64,000 nt of DNA from Bradyrhizobium sp. 190 (GCF_023073415.1 NZ_JADPJL010000048.1:1-64000); one strand, 5' to 3'. Counted from the first letter of the stretch, positions 9,101 to 17,246 are shown. Program-made: numbers and translations. Notes: generated by a model from the sequence alone, not told the origin.

Positions 9101-9502
9101 ACCCCGGATCGAGTATGCAGGCTATGTGACCTTCTGGTGCAGGCGGGCCGTCTCGAGGAGGCATCGCATCTGCTGGACGAGGTCGATGCCCTCGTCATCA
9201 ATACCGACGAAGCTTGCTTCCTGGCTGAGTGCATCCGTATTCGCGGCCAAATCGCCGCTTGCGCAGACGATCTGTCCGGCGCGGTGTGCCTGTTCGAAAA
9301 ATCGATCGCTGTTTCCCGGCGGCAGGAAGCGCGACTGTTCGAGCTCCGCGCCACAGCACAATTAGCATCAGTTCTCGGACGTCAGGGGCGTGCCCAGGAC
9401 GGTGAGGCACGCCTACAAGCCATCATCAACGCATTCCATACCAAACACGAAATCGTCGATCTTGCCGCTGCTCGAAAAGTGCTGGACATGTTGCGTCGAT
9501 AG
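6176..9502 (+). CDS. SAM-domain class III adenylate cyclase with AAA ATPase and TPR
   Basis: This 1108-residue signalling protein has four regions. Residues 2-58 form a SAM domain (LREWLEARGLGRYADALL). Residues 85-245 form a class III cyclase domain (TVLFCDVVGSTRLAE, then FIGDGVTAYFGYP, both metal aspartates present). Residues about 280-620 form a STAND/AAA ATPase with Walker A GEAGIGKS near 309-316 and Walker B LLVVVEDAHW near 440. The C-terminal 400 residues are TPR-like helices. The class resembles MalT-type STAND regulators with a cyclase output. The stop is 12 nt before the next ATG, so it is probably co-transcribed with the hydrolase gene. Confidence 0.88.
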   Translation: MAELREWLEARGLGRYADALLAQDIELDILPQLTDADLTAAGLPVGARKRLLHAIEGQRNLSDAAIQSRGAPAIVPTTEPATEAERRQLTVLFCDVVGSTRLAETLDAEDLRNLLLSFQKVCADVVQRHEGQIGLFIGDGVTAYFGYPRAHEDSAQRAVQAGLDIMAGLAELGREGLEARCGVHTGPVVVGELGVGEKRLCDGIVGEAPNIAARLQALAPPGSLVMSEATLRLVEGFFEVEPLGPQMLKGVSAPIATYRVLRPSSAPNRFEARGGQFLTPLIGRETELGFLTKRWENAVEGEGQAVLLQGEAGIGKSRLLQTLRMQLREAPHTEIVFYGSPQHQTSAFWPVIQQLHRALGFAGEKDDLTRRERLRHFLGDLDLDSAEVVEPLAMLLGLPADPGWNAGPADPEQVRRAVFAALSRLTSAVQRRSPLLVVVEDAHWIDPSTTEHVGQMLTDMASQRLFVLLTARPEFRAPWSNSSQMVILPLARLSRRETEAMIRRVAPDDLPAAMVAQLVAKTDGVPLFIEELTKSVAESRSNLAFGAAIEIPATLQAALHTRLDRLAPIRQIIQVAALLGRVFDSDLLIAVTQRDAAAVKRALHDLIEAELIYPRRDPHCESYQFKHALIQDAAVSTLLRNQRAQLHRQIAVVLVELRATAVERNPELVAHHLQEAGDWGGALEYWQKAGMAAMARAAAREAVSHFANAIDCSKKLDDASGCAERIARLHLAMASALMQSGEYRSERVGQALDDARRATADTALVELQCEVVLSIAAFSYATGRNREYLMLADEQLENHADLLSPAYVSALWSTKGTAHFNRAEWRFAIEAMRKARDLIDRTDASRRILLGGGDQLIPTQQDFFRSLVTMGFVDEAVETAECFVRTIDRMEKPYDIVWALGTKSLLCALLGQNDVLLRDAAKIIEISERHGYTARVSSGLSLRGLARSRLGELNAGIDDAREGMMLWRGQGVVFTTPDRVCRLCDLLVQAGRLEEASHLLDEVDALVINTDEACFLAECIRIRGQIAACADDLSGAVCLFEKSIAVSRRQEARLFELRATAQLASVLGRQGRAQDGEARLQAIINAFHTKHEIVDLAAARKVLDMLRR

Positions 9503-9514
9503 AGGAGGTTGCCA

Positions 9515-10339
9515 ATGAACAGGCGATCGATTGAGATCAACGGCGCCGAGCTGACCTATCTCGAGGCGGGCGTGGGTCCTCCCGTAATCCTGATCAACGG
9601 GCTGCTAGGCGATTATCGTTCGTGGCGCCGACAAGTCGATGTGCTTCGCTCGAACTACCGGGTCCTTTCGCTCAGCCAGCGCTACTACTGCCCGAACAAA
9701 TGGCCCGATGACGGAGCGGGATTTGGTGTCGCCACACATGTCGCTGACGTTTCGAGCCTGCTGCGCCAGCTTGACCTGCCGCCGGTTCATCTCATCGGCC
9801 ATTCCTATGGCGGCGGGGTCTCCGCGCAATTCGCCAGCGAGCATCCGGACCTTGTGCGTTCACTAGTGCTGGCGGAGCCGGCGGTCGCTACAATCGCGCT
9901 GGACGATCCTGCAGTGCCGAGATTGATGGCCGAATTTGGCGAGAACAGGAAGATAGTTTTCGACGAATGGCAGAATGGCAATCGGACCAAGGCTGTCGAG
10001 GAGCAACTCCTCTATGTGTTTGGGCACGAAGCCCTCGACCGGATTCGCGGGGAGCATTTCGCTTTCATCAATGAGAATGCGGACGTGATCGGCGCCGCGT
10101 TTCGCCCGCGGCCTCCGCCGCCACCGTTCACGCCTGCGAACGCGCGAAGGCTAACGATGCCGGTACTACTGATCGAGGGTGCCAGCACCATACCGATCTT
10201 TCGGATCACCTGCCAAAAGTTAGCGAGCTATATCCCGGACGTGCAACAGGTCATCCTTCCTGACACCTCGCATGCCCTTTGTCTGGAGTCGCCTGGGCCC
10301 TTTAGCGAGGTCGCACTCCAATTCCTGAATAGCCATTGA
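9515..10339 (+). CDS. Alpha/beta hydrolase
   Basis: The 274-residue alpha/beta hydrolase has the nucleophile elbow GHSYGG near residue 97, an oxyanion region INGLLGD, and a C-terminal LPDTSHALCLESP with the catalytic histidine. ATG at 9515 is preferred over TTG at 9509 because a strong AGGAGG at 9503-9508 is correctly spaced only for 9515. That site starts right after the cyclase stop, so the two genes are almost certainly translated from one message. Substrate unknown. Such hydrolases often accompany cyclase genes of this type. Confidence 0.85.
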   Translation: MNRRSIEINGAELTYLEAGVGPPVILINGLLGDYRSWRRQVDVLRSNYRVLSLSQRYYCPNKWPDDGAGFGVATHVADVSSLLRQLDLPPVHLIGHSYGGGVSAQFASEHPDLVRSLVLAEPAVATIALDDPAVPRLMAEFGENRKIVFDEWQNGNRTKAVEEQLLYVFGHEALDRIRGEHFAFINENADVIGAAFRPRPPPPPFTPANARRLTMPVLLIEGASTIPIFRITCQKLASYIPDVQQVILPDTSHALCLESPGPFSEVALQFLNSH

Positions 10340-10420
10340 GTCGAAATGCCAGGTGCTCGCCCTCGTCCCCCCGCCGTCGACCCTCGTTGGTGCCGACAGA
10401 ATAGCACTGCAATGTCACAG

Positions 10421-10526
10421 TCTGGCACGAAACAGACCTGCGACCGGCGCTGACAATGTCCGTTGCTCGGGGTAGACCGGAAGTGGCTGGCCGAACGTCA
10501 AAGCGACGCGATTGACCCGAAGCGGC
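10421..10526 (+). repeat. Dispersed repeat, copy D
   Basis: This copy keeps ATGTCCG, GTAGACCGGAAGT, GGCCGAACGTCAAA and GACGCGATTGACCCG blocks in the same order as copies A-C. The terminal CGGACAT is degraded. It lies just upstream of the second substrate-binding protein gene. Confidence 0.7.
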
Positions 10527-10588
10527 CGTCGCAGAAAGGTGCTAGGCTCTCGTCCACCCACAGACGTGATCCTTGTGGGGAGGGACAC

Positions 10589-11587
10589 ATGCGACGGCGT
10601 GAGTTCATCGCGTTCATGGGTTCAGGAGTCATGCTGCCGCTTAGTGCACGAGCGCAGCAATCGACGAAGGCGTACCGGATCGCGATACTGCATCCATTGT
10701 GGCCGGTCGCCGAGCTGACCGAAAGTAGCAGCAATCGGTTCTGGCGCGAGCTTTTCCTGGAAATTCGCCGGCTCGGCTACGTCGAGGGACAGAACCTGGT
10801 AATCGAGCGTTATTCCGGCGAGGGTCATGCGGAGATCTATCCTAAGCTCGCCCGCGATATCGTAGCCAGCAATCCCAATCTTGTTGTTGCGTTTACGAAT
10901 AGGGTGGTGGTGCCTCTCAAAGAGGCAACGTCCACCATACCGATCGTTGCGATGACCGGTGATCCGATCGATCTTGGCCTTATGCCGAGCATCGCACGGC
11001 CGGGCGGGAACATCACGGGCGTCAGCATCGATGCCGGATCGGAGATTTGGGGCAAACGGCTTGAGCTTTTCCGGGAAGTCGTCCCAAAAATATCGAAGCT
11101 CGCAATTCTGGGGCTGCGCCAAAGCCCGGAAGTAGCCTTAATGCAGAAGGCGGCAGAGAAAGCGGGCGTAGTAGTCGTTGGGCCCTCCTATCTCGAGGAT
11201 GCAAGCGAAGCGGAATATCAGCGTGTCTTCGCCTTCATGTCGCAGGAAGGTGCCGACGCGCTCTTCGTCGACACGAGTCCGGAACTCATTACGAAGGCAC
11301 AACTGATCGGCGAGTTGGCTAAGAAATACCGGTTGCCGGCCATTTATCCATTTCGTTCATATATAGAAGACGGCGGGGGGCTCATGGCCTATGGCGTCGA
11401 TTTTGTGGAGCTTTTTCACCAGGCCGCTCGTTCCATCGACAAAATCCTCAAGGGTGCGAAGCCCGGTGATATTCCCTACTATCGGCCGACGAAATTCGAA
11501 CTCGTCATCAATCAGAAGGCTGCCAAGGACCTCGGACTAGTAATTCCCGAGTCGTTGCTCGCTCGTGCTGACGAGGTGATCGAATAG
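10589..11587 (+). CDS. Orphan ABC transporter substrate-binding protein (ABC_sub_bind family)
   Basis: The 332-residue exported protein starts MRRREFIAFMGSGVMLPLSA, a twin-arginine signal, and continues with GYVEGQNLVIE, IARPGGNITG and the closing LLARADEVIE. It is a paralogue of the gene at 4272, sharing order and end motif. ATG at 10589 is chosen over 10463 because it begins the Tat signal and follows GGGGAGGGA. No ABC permease or ATPase is near. The first bases after its stop (GAGTCCGG, then TTGGC) match those after the paralogue, suggesting the repeat once followed this gene too. Confidence 0.85.
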   Translation: MRRREFIAFMGSGVMLPLSARAQQSTKAYRIAILHPLWPVAELTESSSNRFWRELFLEIRRLGYVEGQNLVIERYSGEGHAEIYPKLARDIVASNPNLVVAFTNRVVVPLKEATSTIPIVAMTGDPIDLGLMPSIARPGGNITGVSIDAGSEIWGKRLELFREVVPKISKLAILGLRQSPEVALMQKAAEKAGVVVVGPSYLEDASEAEYQRVFAFMSQEGADALFVDTSPELITKAQLIGELAKKYRLPAIYPFRSYIEDGGGLMAYGVDFVELFHQAARSIDKILKGAKPGDIPYYRPTKFELVINQKAAKDLGLVIPESLLARADEVIE

Positions 11588-12035
11588 TATGCTGTTTTGT
11601 TGCGATGAATGAGTCCGGAATTGGCCCATTGCGTCATTTTCGGGCAACGCAACATTTCAGTCTCTTTCGGAGCGAAGCGGACATTGCGCGATGCTTACGC
11701 TGCCAAATTTATGTCAGGTGCATTTGTTGAGAAAGAAACTGCTGAATTTCTTTCGACTCCCCTAAAAGATCCGCTCTTGCGGTCGAAGCTCCAAGCATCA
11801 GAGTTTTTTGGAAGCGCAATAACCACTTTTTGGAAGGAGGTCCGATCGACCCAACGTTGGTGCTAGAGAGATCAATGCGATACGCGCGATTGAGGTGGGT
11901 GGTTTCTACTGGGCCAGCATCTTCGAAAGGGCAGCAAAATCGGTGGCATCGTTATCGCCGACTACGTCAAGCGGTGATACGGCCCGCTGCTCTGGCCTCT
12001 GCGGCATAGGCGGATAGCGGTCTGTCCGCTGCGAA
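11588..12035. other. Gap without a supported gene
   Basis: An open frame exists at 11609-11866 but its translation has no recognisable fold, signal or ribosome-binding site. From about 11900 the sequence may be the eroded 5' part of the remnant annotated next. Confidence 0.4.
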
Positions 12036-12290
12036 GTGCAGGTCGCGCTCGACCGGCAAGCCCAGCGTATCGTGCCCGGATTAAATCTGGCGGCCAACTG
12101 GCTACACTTTCCGCGGGCAGCACCAGCACCAGGAATGGTTGCCGCGCGACGCGGGCACGTCTTCGTTCTAGAGCAGCACATCGATGGCGACGCCTGGATG
12201 GCATATGATGCGAACTCAGGTGGGCGCACAACGAGAATTCATGCGCGCTCACTGCGTGGATACACCGTGGTCAATCCGCGGGCAGCGTGA
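12036..12290 (+). pseudogene. Remnant of a Bradyrhizobium-type small secreted protein
   Basis: The readable part (LNLAANWLHFPRAAPAPGMV, then HVFVLEQHIDGDAWMAYDAN and SLRGYTVVNP) is the C-terminal core of a hypothetical protein type common in Bradyrhizobium, recalled from family style. Such proteins normally begin with a signal peptide and a cysteine-rich segment. Here an in-frame TAG at 12015 and a GTG as the only start leave no such N-terminus, so the gene appears 5'-truncated or frameshifted. Confidence 0.5.
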
Positions 12291-12387
12291 CTGCATCGTT
12301 GAAAATGAGTGGAAATGAACGACAGGCCGCACCACGGCCTGTCGTCACAGCATTCGGGTGGGAATTCCAGGAGACGGATATGATGGG

Positions 12388-12909
12388 TTACTTCCTATGT
12401 TTCTGAGCCGAACGGCCGGCTGGCGGCATTGTTGAATTGTTCGCAATAACCGTCAGCAAGCGGTCGAGGAAGACCGCTTGCCCCTTCAAAATCTTCGCAC
12501 GAGCCTCCGCAATTCCAAACATTCGGCGCGGTCAAGTTCAGAAAAAGTCTGCCGCTGTCCGGATCGCGGCGGCCATTCCATCTCGAACATATTGCTCTGG
12601 AGGCCGGTCCGCTCCCAGTCGTCTTCCACCGCCCACACGTGAACGATCTTGCCTCCCGGTTGTCTCGCTTCGCCAAGCGGCAGGGACTTGGCGCGTAGCC
12701 GGTGACCCGTCTCTTCCCCGAATTCGCGCATTGCAGCGGCCAAGGGTGTTTCGCCTTCTGCGATCAAGCCTTTTGGAATCGACCACGATCCCAGTCCTTG
12801 TTCTGCCAGAAAGGCCCGCCGGGATGGCCCAGCAGGATTTCGACACCATCGTCCCTATGCCATAGAGCAGTAGACCTGCGCTCTGTTTGACGGATGCAGC
12901 CTTTTTCAC
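12388..12909 (-). pseudogene. NUDIX hydrolase, three frameshifts
   Basis: The reading starts MKKAASVKQSAGLLLY, shifts to RDDGVEILLGHPGGPFWQNK, and shifts again to SIPKGLIAEGETPLAAAMRE with the Nudix box (GETPLAAAMREFGEETG). It shifts a third time near 12507 to FGIAEARAKILKGQAVFLDR and ends KHRK at a TAA. Each shift is explained by one missing base: before GGCAT after the tyrosine codon, in a G run (TGGGATCG), and in GAATGTTTGG. After three losses the original frame returns. The intact protein would be a house-cleaning or RNA-processing pyrophosphatase of about 173 residues. Either decay or sequencing error could be the cause. Confidence 0.8.
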
Positions 12910-13131
12910 CGCCGTTCCCTAAGCCGCACGGCTCGGAGCAGGCGGGTGACAGTTTGCGGGTCTGTTTTTGCCATGGCTGCCGAGTCAACGGCTTTGCCAT
13001 GATCGCAGTTCCTAGCTTACCAGCCGAGCTGGGGAGGGGTGCGTGACGCCGTCGATATTGGGCATTCGTGGTGGATGACGGCGGCAGGAACCACTCCAGC
13101 CGATGCCGGTTAAGCCGCAAAGGAGACGGCT

Positions 13132-13368
13132 ATGAGTGATTACAGAGACACGCGGGGCGGCGCCTATGACCATGTGAGTGATTTTGGGAACCCGCAGCCT
13201 CCGCAGGTGCGAGACAAGGAAACCCCGCACCAAAAAGCGCAGTGGGGCGCGGACGTGCGGCCCGAACCACTCCCTGGTCCCGAAGAGGGCTATCCGTTGC
13301 CGGAGGGTCTGAGGAAAGAGCGCAAAGGACCCCTGAACAAAGACACCGGACGACGACCGAAGAGGTAA
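13132..13368 (+). CDS. Small hydrophilic hypothetical protein
   Basis: This encodes 78 residues, rich in proline, glutamate, lysine and arginine, without a signal peptide or membrane segment (MSDYRDTRGGAYDHVSDFGN). ATG at 13132 follows AAAGGAGAC at good spacing. It is likely intrinsically disordered. No family is recognised. It is followed by two more small frames in the same direction. Confidence 0.6.
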   Translation: MSDYRDTRGGAYDHVSDFGNPQPPQVRDKETPHQKAQWGADVRPEPLPGPEEGYPLPEGLRKERKGPLNKDTGRRPKR

Positions 13369-13399
13369 CGGGACATGTGGACAGCGAACGCTCGGATAG

Positions 13400-13510
13400 G
13401 TGCTACACTTGTTTGAAAAATTATCGGCAGCGAAGCGCAAGAAGAAGCTCAGCAAGAAGGGGCTGAGCGAGCATATGCGGCGCTCTAACAACAAGCGCCA
13501 CGGCAATTGA
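13400..13510 (+). CDS. Very small basic peptide
   Basis: A GTG start at 13400 (or TTG at 13409) gives 36 residues, strongly basic: LFEKLSAAKRKKKLSKKGLS followed by EHMRRSNNKRHGN. The composition suggests a nucleic-acid-binding or ribosome-associated peptide. No ribosome-binding site stands out, and no family is recognised. Confidence 0.4.
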   Translation: MLHLFEKLSAAKRKKKLSKKGLSEHMRRSNNKRHGN

Positions 13511-13544
13511 TAAAGTTAGTTCTTTCAACGCCGAGCGGTCGCAT

Positions 13545-13808
13545 GTGGACAAACTAAAGCGTGCGTGGAGCGGCGTATGTGTTTGGTCCAAGCAGCTAGA
13601 GCTGCTGGCTGATGCATGTCGGCATGTCGCTGATGGTGAGAAAAGCCTGGCCCATCAACGGAAGATCATCGATCGACTGGACAGGCAGGGGAGCGCCAAC
13701 CTCGACGCGCTCCTCTTCCTCGAGTACCTCGAAGAGATGCAGGACCAGTACGAGGCTCACCGAGACAGTCTAGACCGGCGGATCATAACGATCGTCAGGC
13801 CGGAATAG
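13545..13808 (+). CDS. Small coiled-coil hypothetical protein
   Basis: This encodes 87 residues, almost entirely helical (CRHVADGEKSLAHQRKIIDR, then LLFLEYLEEMQDQYEAHRDS). It resembles the 80-95 residue helical proteins of Bradyrhizobium that begin with a HVxxGExHVxxQR segment. The start is GTG at 13545, because the ATG at 13543 is out of frame and stops at once. Function unknown. Confidence 0.6.
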   Translation: MDKLKRAWSGVCVWSKQLELLADACRHVADGEKSLAHQRKIIDRLDRQGSANLDALLFLEYLEEMQDQYEAHRDSLDRRIITIVRPE

Positions 13809-13918
13809 TTTTTCACCACTGGCCCCCATAATTATGCCCGGCCTACCGGCGCGCCGTGCAATCTGGCAAGTTTAAGAACTTTATCTGTCGCTGGACGTTC
13901 CCAATGCTTGGAGGCGAC

Positions 13919-14596
13919 ATGCGGTTTTCTGGTTATATATTCGACGTCGAAGGCACGTTGATCGACAGCGTGCAGCACAATCTACTCAGCCTGCAGGAGT
14001 CTTTAGCGGACTTCGGAATAGAAGCTCCATACGAAGAGCTCCAGTTATACACCGGCTTGGACGGCAATCAAACGCTGCAGCTCGTCGCACCGGAATTGGT
14101 GGAGGCCGATCGGAAGAGGGTGTTGGAGGCGCAAGGCAAGCTTTACGAAAGGAAATACCTCGCAAGCGTAAAGGCATTTACCGGTGTGCGCGAAGTGTTC
14201 CTGGCCCTGACCGCAGAGGGCGGCAGGATCGCTCTCGCGACCGACTGCAAGGGCGCAACGCTGCGGCATTATCTCTCCCTGCTTGCGGCGGACGATCTGA
14301 TAGATTCCATGGCGTGCGGGGACGATGTAGAACACGGCAAGCCGGATCCGCGGCTCGTGGGCTTGGCGCTGAGAAAGCTGCAAGTGCCGGCGGCGCTAGC
14401 GGTGGTAATCGGAGACACGCCATACGACGCGGAAGCTGCGAGCGGCGCCGGGACGGCGTCAGCAGGCGTTCTGACCGGCGGATTCTCAAGAGAAACCCTG
14501 TTGCAGGCCGGCTGTTTAGCAGTGGCGCAAGAGGTCCGCGACCTGATTTCCTGCTTGAAGGCCGATCAGCCGTCGTCTTCCGAAGCCGTGGAGTGA
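13919..14596 (+). CDS. HAD-superfamily phosphatase (phosphoglycolate phosphatase-like)
   Basis: The 225-residue cytoplasmic hydrolase has motif I FDVEGTLIDS, motif II in ALATDCKG, the lysine in HGKPDP and motif IV in VIGDTPYDA. The second acidic residue of motif I, aspartate in nearly all phosphatases (DxDGT), is glutamate here. ATG at 13919 after GGAGGCGAC is chosen over 13856, whose extra 21 residues do not fit the fold. It is first of a three-gene operon with the histidine phosphatase (4-bp gap) and the NAD(P)HX dehydratase. Confidence 0.85.
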   Translation: MRFSGYIFDVEGTLIDSVQHNLLSLQESLADFGIEAPYEELQLYTGLDGNQTLQLVAPELVEADRKRVLEAQGKLYERKYLASVKAFTGVREVFLALTAEGGRIALATDCKGATLRHYLSLLAADDLIDSMACGDDVEHGKPDPRLVGLALRKLQVPAALAVVIGDTPYDAEAASGAGTASAGVLTGGFSRETLLQAGCLAVAQEVRDLISCLKADQPSSSEAVE

Positions 14597-14600
14597 AGGA

Positions 14601-15368
14601 ATGCTCGTGCAGCGTTGGCCTGCCAGACTATGGCTCGTTCGGCACGGGGAGAGTGCAGGTAATGTCGCTCGCGACGCGGCCCACGCGATCGGTAGCGAAG
14701 CTATCACCATCGAGGCACGCGACGTCGACGTTCCGTTGAGCTCTTTGGGAAAGCGCCAGGCAGAAGCACTCGGACGCTGGTTTGCATCGATGCCCGACGT
14801 AGAACGACCGGAGGTCATACTCAGTTCTCCATATCTTCGGGCCCGACGCACGGCAGATGCGGTCTGCGCGGCATTGAACTCCCGTTCGCAAGCGGGTGTC
14901 GTCGTTCCCGATGAGCGATTGCGGGAAAGAGAGTTCGGGGTTCTGGATCGTCTTACGAGGTTCGGTATCGAACAGCGCCATCCCGAACTGGCGGCCGCTC
15001 GCCAGTTGATGGGAAAATTCTACTTCAGGCCTCCTGCAGGCGAGAGCTGGTGCGACGTCATCCTGCGCCTTCGCAGCGTTCTGGATACGATCAGCTTGCA
15101 TTATTCGGACAAGCGCGTGCTCATTGTGAGCCACCAGGTTGTCGTCCTTTGTTTTCGATACCTTATCGAACAGCTGGATGAGGCCTCGATCTTGGCGATC
15201 GACGCTGAGGGTGACGTCGCCAATTGTTCGGTGACGGAATACGTGCTGGCGCGAAAGAATGAAGACGACGCTGTCCTCAAGCTGCAGCGGTACAATTTCG
15301 TGACACCGCTTGAAGAAGAGGGGGCACCCGTCACCTCTGCTCCGGATGCGAAGGTGGCAGCTCGATGA
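14601..15368 (+). CDS. Histidine phosphatase family protein (phosphoglycerate mutase-like)
   Basis: The 255-residue protein has the catalytic RHGE at residues 14-17 (WLVRHGESAGN), the acidic and arginine residues in SSPYLRARRTADA, and the second histidine in VLIVSHQVVVL. Length is typical of the two-histidine phosphatases that remove phosphate from sugars or other small molecules. It begins 4 bp after the HAD gene, and its stop overlaps the next start, so translation is probably coupled. Confidence 0.88.
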   Translation: MLVQRWPARLWLVRHGESAGNVARDAAHAIGSEAITIEARDVDVPLSSLGKRQAEALGRWFASMPDVERPEVILSSPYLRARRTADAVCAALNSRSQAGVVVPDERLREREFGVLDRLTRFGIEQRHPELAAARQLMGKFYFRPPAGESWCDVILRLRSVLDTISLHYSDKRVLIVSHQVVVLCFRYLIEQLDEASILAIDAEGDVANCSVTEYVLARKNEDDAVLKLQRYNFVTPLEEEGAPVTSAPDAKVAAR

Positions 15369-16240
15369 TTGAGGGCACGCTCAACGATCGATATTTGCAC
15401 TTTCATCCGCTTCCGAAGCACCAATCAGGAGACAAACATAGCCGGGGCCGGGTCCTAGTAATTGCCGGCCATCTTGACGTACCTGGCGCCGCTGTTCTGG
15501 CCGGTCTCGGTGCCTTGAGGGCGGGTGCCGGTGTGCTGCGCATCGCAACTTGTAGAACAAACGCCCCACATATAGGCGCCGCAATGCCTGAAGCGATAGT
15601 GGTCGGTTGCGCAGAAACCTCCGCCGGGGAAATCGCCGTTCGGGACGCCCAGCGCCTTGTGGATTTGGCCTCGAGCTCGGACGCCGTTTTGATCGGACCA
15701 GGAATGCTGGATGAGGCGTCCGTAGGAGAATTGTGTTCCAAGCTCCTGGAGGAGGTGGATGGGCCGCATTTTATTTTGGATGCAGCAGCCTTTACTTCGC
15801 TTCGTGATATCGAATTGCCAAGTAGTCAGCAGGGGCGGATCGTCTGCACGCCCCATTTCGGAGAAATGGCAAAGTTTTTGAAGTTGGACCGCGAGGACGT
15901 CGAGAGGGATCCGCTGGGCGCCGCACGCGCCGCCGCCCGGCGTCTTCAAGCAGTAATCGCGATGAAGGGTGCAAGCACTCACGTCGTTTCACCTCAGGGA
16001 GAAGCGCTCCTGAACAATCACGGCACGATCGGACTGGCTACATCCGGCTCAGGAGACACACTAGCCGGCATTTTAACCGGCCTGGTTGCCAGGGGAGCGG
16101 CACCGTTTCTTGCTACCGCATGGGCCGTATACATGCATGCGGAAGCTGGCCGGCGATTGGCGGCTCGGGTTGGGCCACTTGGCCTTATTGCCCGTGAGAT
16201 ACCGGGGGAGATCCCCGCGATCATGCGGGAGTTCGATTGA
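15365..16240 (+). CDS. nnrD: ADP-dependent NAD(P)H-hydrate dehydratase
   Basis: The 291-residue ribokinase-like enzyme dehydrates damaged NADHX/NADPHX back to NAD(P)H using ADP. It shows GRVLVIAGHLDVPGAAVLAG near the N-terminus, DAVLIGPGM, VCTPHFGEMAKFL and the nucleotide loop TSGSGDTLAGILTG near residue 227. The usual fused or partner epimerase domain (NnrE) is absent here. ATG overlaps the stop of the preceding gene by 4 bp. With the two phosphatases it suggests a metabolite-repair operon. Confidence 0.88.
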   Translation: MIEGTLNDRYLHFHPLPKHQSGDKHSRGRVLVIAGHLDVPGAAVLAGLGALRAGAGVLRIATCRTNAPHIGAAMPEAIVVGCAETSAGEIAVRDAQRLVDLASSSDAVLIGPGMLDEASVGELCSKLLEEVDGPHFILDAAAFTSLRDIELPSSQQGRIVCTPHFGEMAKFLKLDREDVERDPLGAARAAARRLQAVIAMKGASTHVVSPQGEALLNNHGTIGLATSGSGDTLAGILTGLVARGAAPFLATAWAVYMHAEAGRRLAARVGPLGLIAREIPGEIPAIMREFD

Positions 16241-16448
16241 TCGAGCGGGCCGTTCACCGAACATGCCGCCCTGCCCACGGACCTGGCTTGCGTTAGCGGC
16301 AGACCGAAAAAGCCCGCTACGAAACGGAAAAAGCGGACGCCCGGAAGGATCGATGACCAGGCAGCCCGCGAGGCCGCGCCGGCGAACCACGGCAACTACG
16401 TTCCAGGGCTTCCAGCCCAACGACCCGCGAGGGGTGACCCGGAGCCTC

Positions 16449-16712
16449 TCAGTAGTCCCGGTAGGTCCGCACTCGCCGCTGCTGCCTTCCATACGCGGCG
16501 CGAGGATTGATGTTGCAGTAGAGCCCGCGGCCCGAGGCCGACGCCATGCACTGCGCATAGTTGCTGTAGGAACAGTCGCCTGGAACGCCGATGCCTCGAC
16601 CCTGGAGGCAATAACGATAGTCGTAAGCCGCCGCTGGCGAGTTGCCGGCTACCGTGACGGCCGCCGCGGCCGAAAGCGCCAAAAAGGCCAACATTGTATT
16701 GCGCATCATCAC
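16449..16712 (-). CDS. DUF3551 small secreted protein
   Basis: This is an 87-residue protein with a signal peptide (MMMRNTMLAFLALSAAAAVT up to PAAAYDYRYC) and the DUF3551 core: cysteines in YCLQG, GDCSYSNYAQCMASASGRGL and LYCNINP. DUF3551 peptides are numerous in Bradyrhizobium and of unknown role. The start follows CAGGAGAG. The frame is complete. Confidence 0.85.
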   Translation of the reverse strand: MMMRNTMLAFLALSAAAAVTVAGNSPAAAYDYRYCLQGRGIGVPGDCSYSNYAQCMASASGRGLYCNINPRAAYGRQQRRVRTYRDY

Positions 16713-17039
16713 TCTCCTGCTTGAAACAAAGCCGCGTTCTCGATACCGATCGCAACACGATCAAGATGGGATCGTTCCTAGGACCGGATTGGGCGCCTTG
16801 AGGAGACGAAGTCAGCTCAGCATGAGCCGCATTGATAGGAGCAAAAAGTGAGTCTCCGGCGCTATTGCATTTTCGTAATTAGATTGAAAAACAGCGGCTT
16901 GGGAATATCTCCCGATCAAGCGAGAGCGCAACAACCGCCCTTCAACCGAGATCCAGCGTCCGTGATTAGAAAAGGCGAGGCTGGGTCTTCTGACATTCCG
17001 AAACTTGGCCCTGCCTCACTGGCCTTAGAGGCAACGACG

Positions 17040-17246
17040 ATGTTTACCCGTAAGCAATATGAACGAAGGTCTGAAGAAGACGACCGAGCACTGCGCACGA
17101 TGTCGGAAGCCGGCAAAAGCCTCACGCTCATCACCGTTAAGCTCAACCGCCCCATGGCATCTATTAAAGCGCGGGCCGCGGATTTGCACATAACCCTTCC
17201 GGGAACTGAAATCGGTCATCGCCGCAAGCGCAAGCAATCCGCTTGA
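17040..17246 (+). CDS. Small SANT/Myb-like helix-turn-helix protein
   Basis: This encodes 68 residues: FTRKQYERRSEEDDRALRTM followed by GKSLTLITVKLNRPMASIKA. The shape (acidic first helix, then a 'which K/R lineages are allowed' helix ending in KARAADL) matches the small Bradyrhizobium proteins that look like a single SANT/GcrA-type DNA-binding unit. ATG at 17040 is chosen over 16848, because the 64 extra residues lack coding character. Target unknown. Confidence 0.55.
   Translation: MFTRKQYERRSEEDDRALRTMSEAGKSLTLITVKLNRPMASIKARAADLHITLPGTEIGHRRKRKQSA

Noticed and set aside
11609..11866. An 85-codon frame after the second binding-protein gene
   Set aside because: No ribosome-binding site or motif, and its first bases belong to the shared downstream flank of the binding-protein genes.
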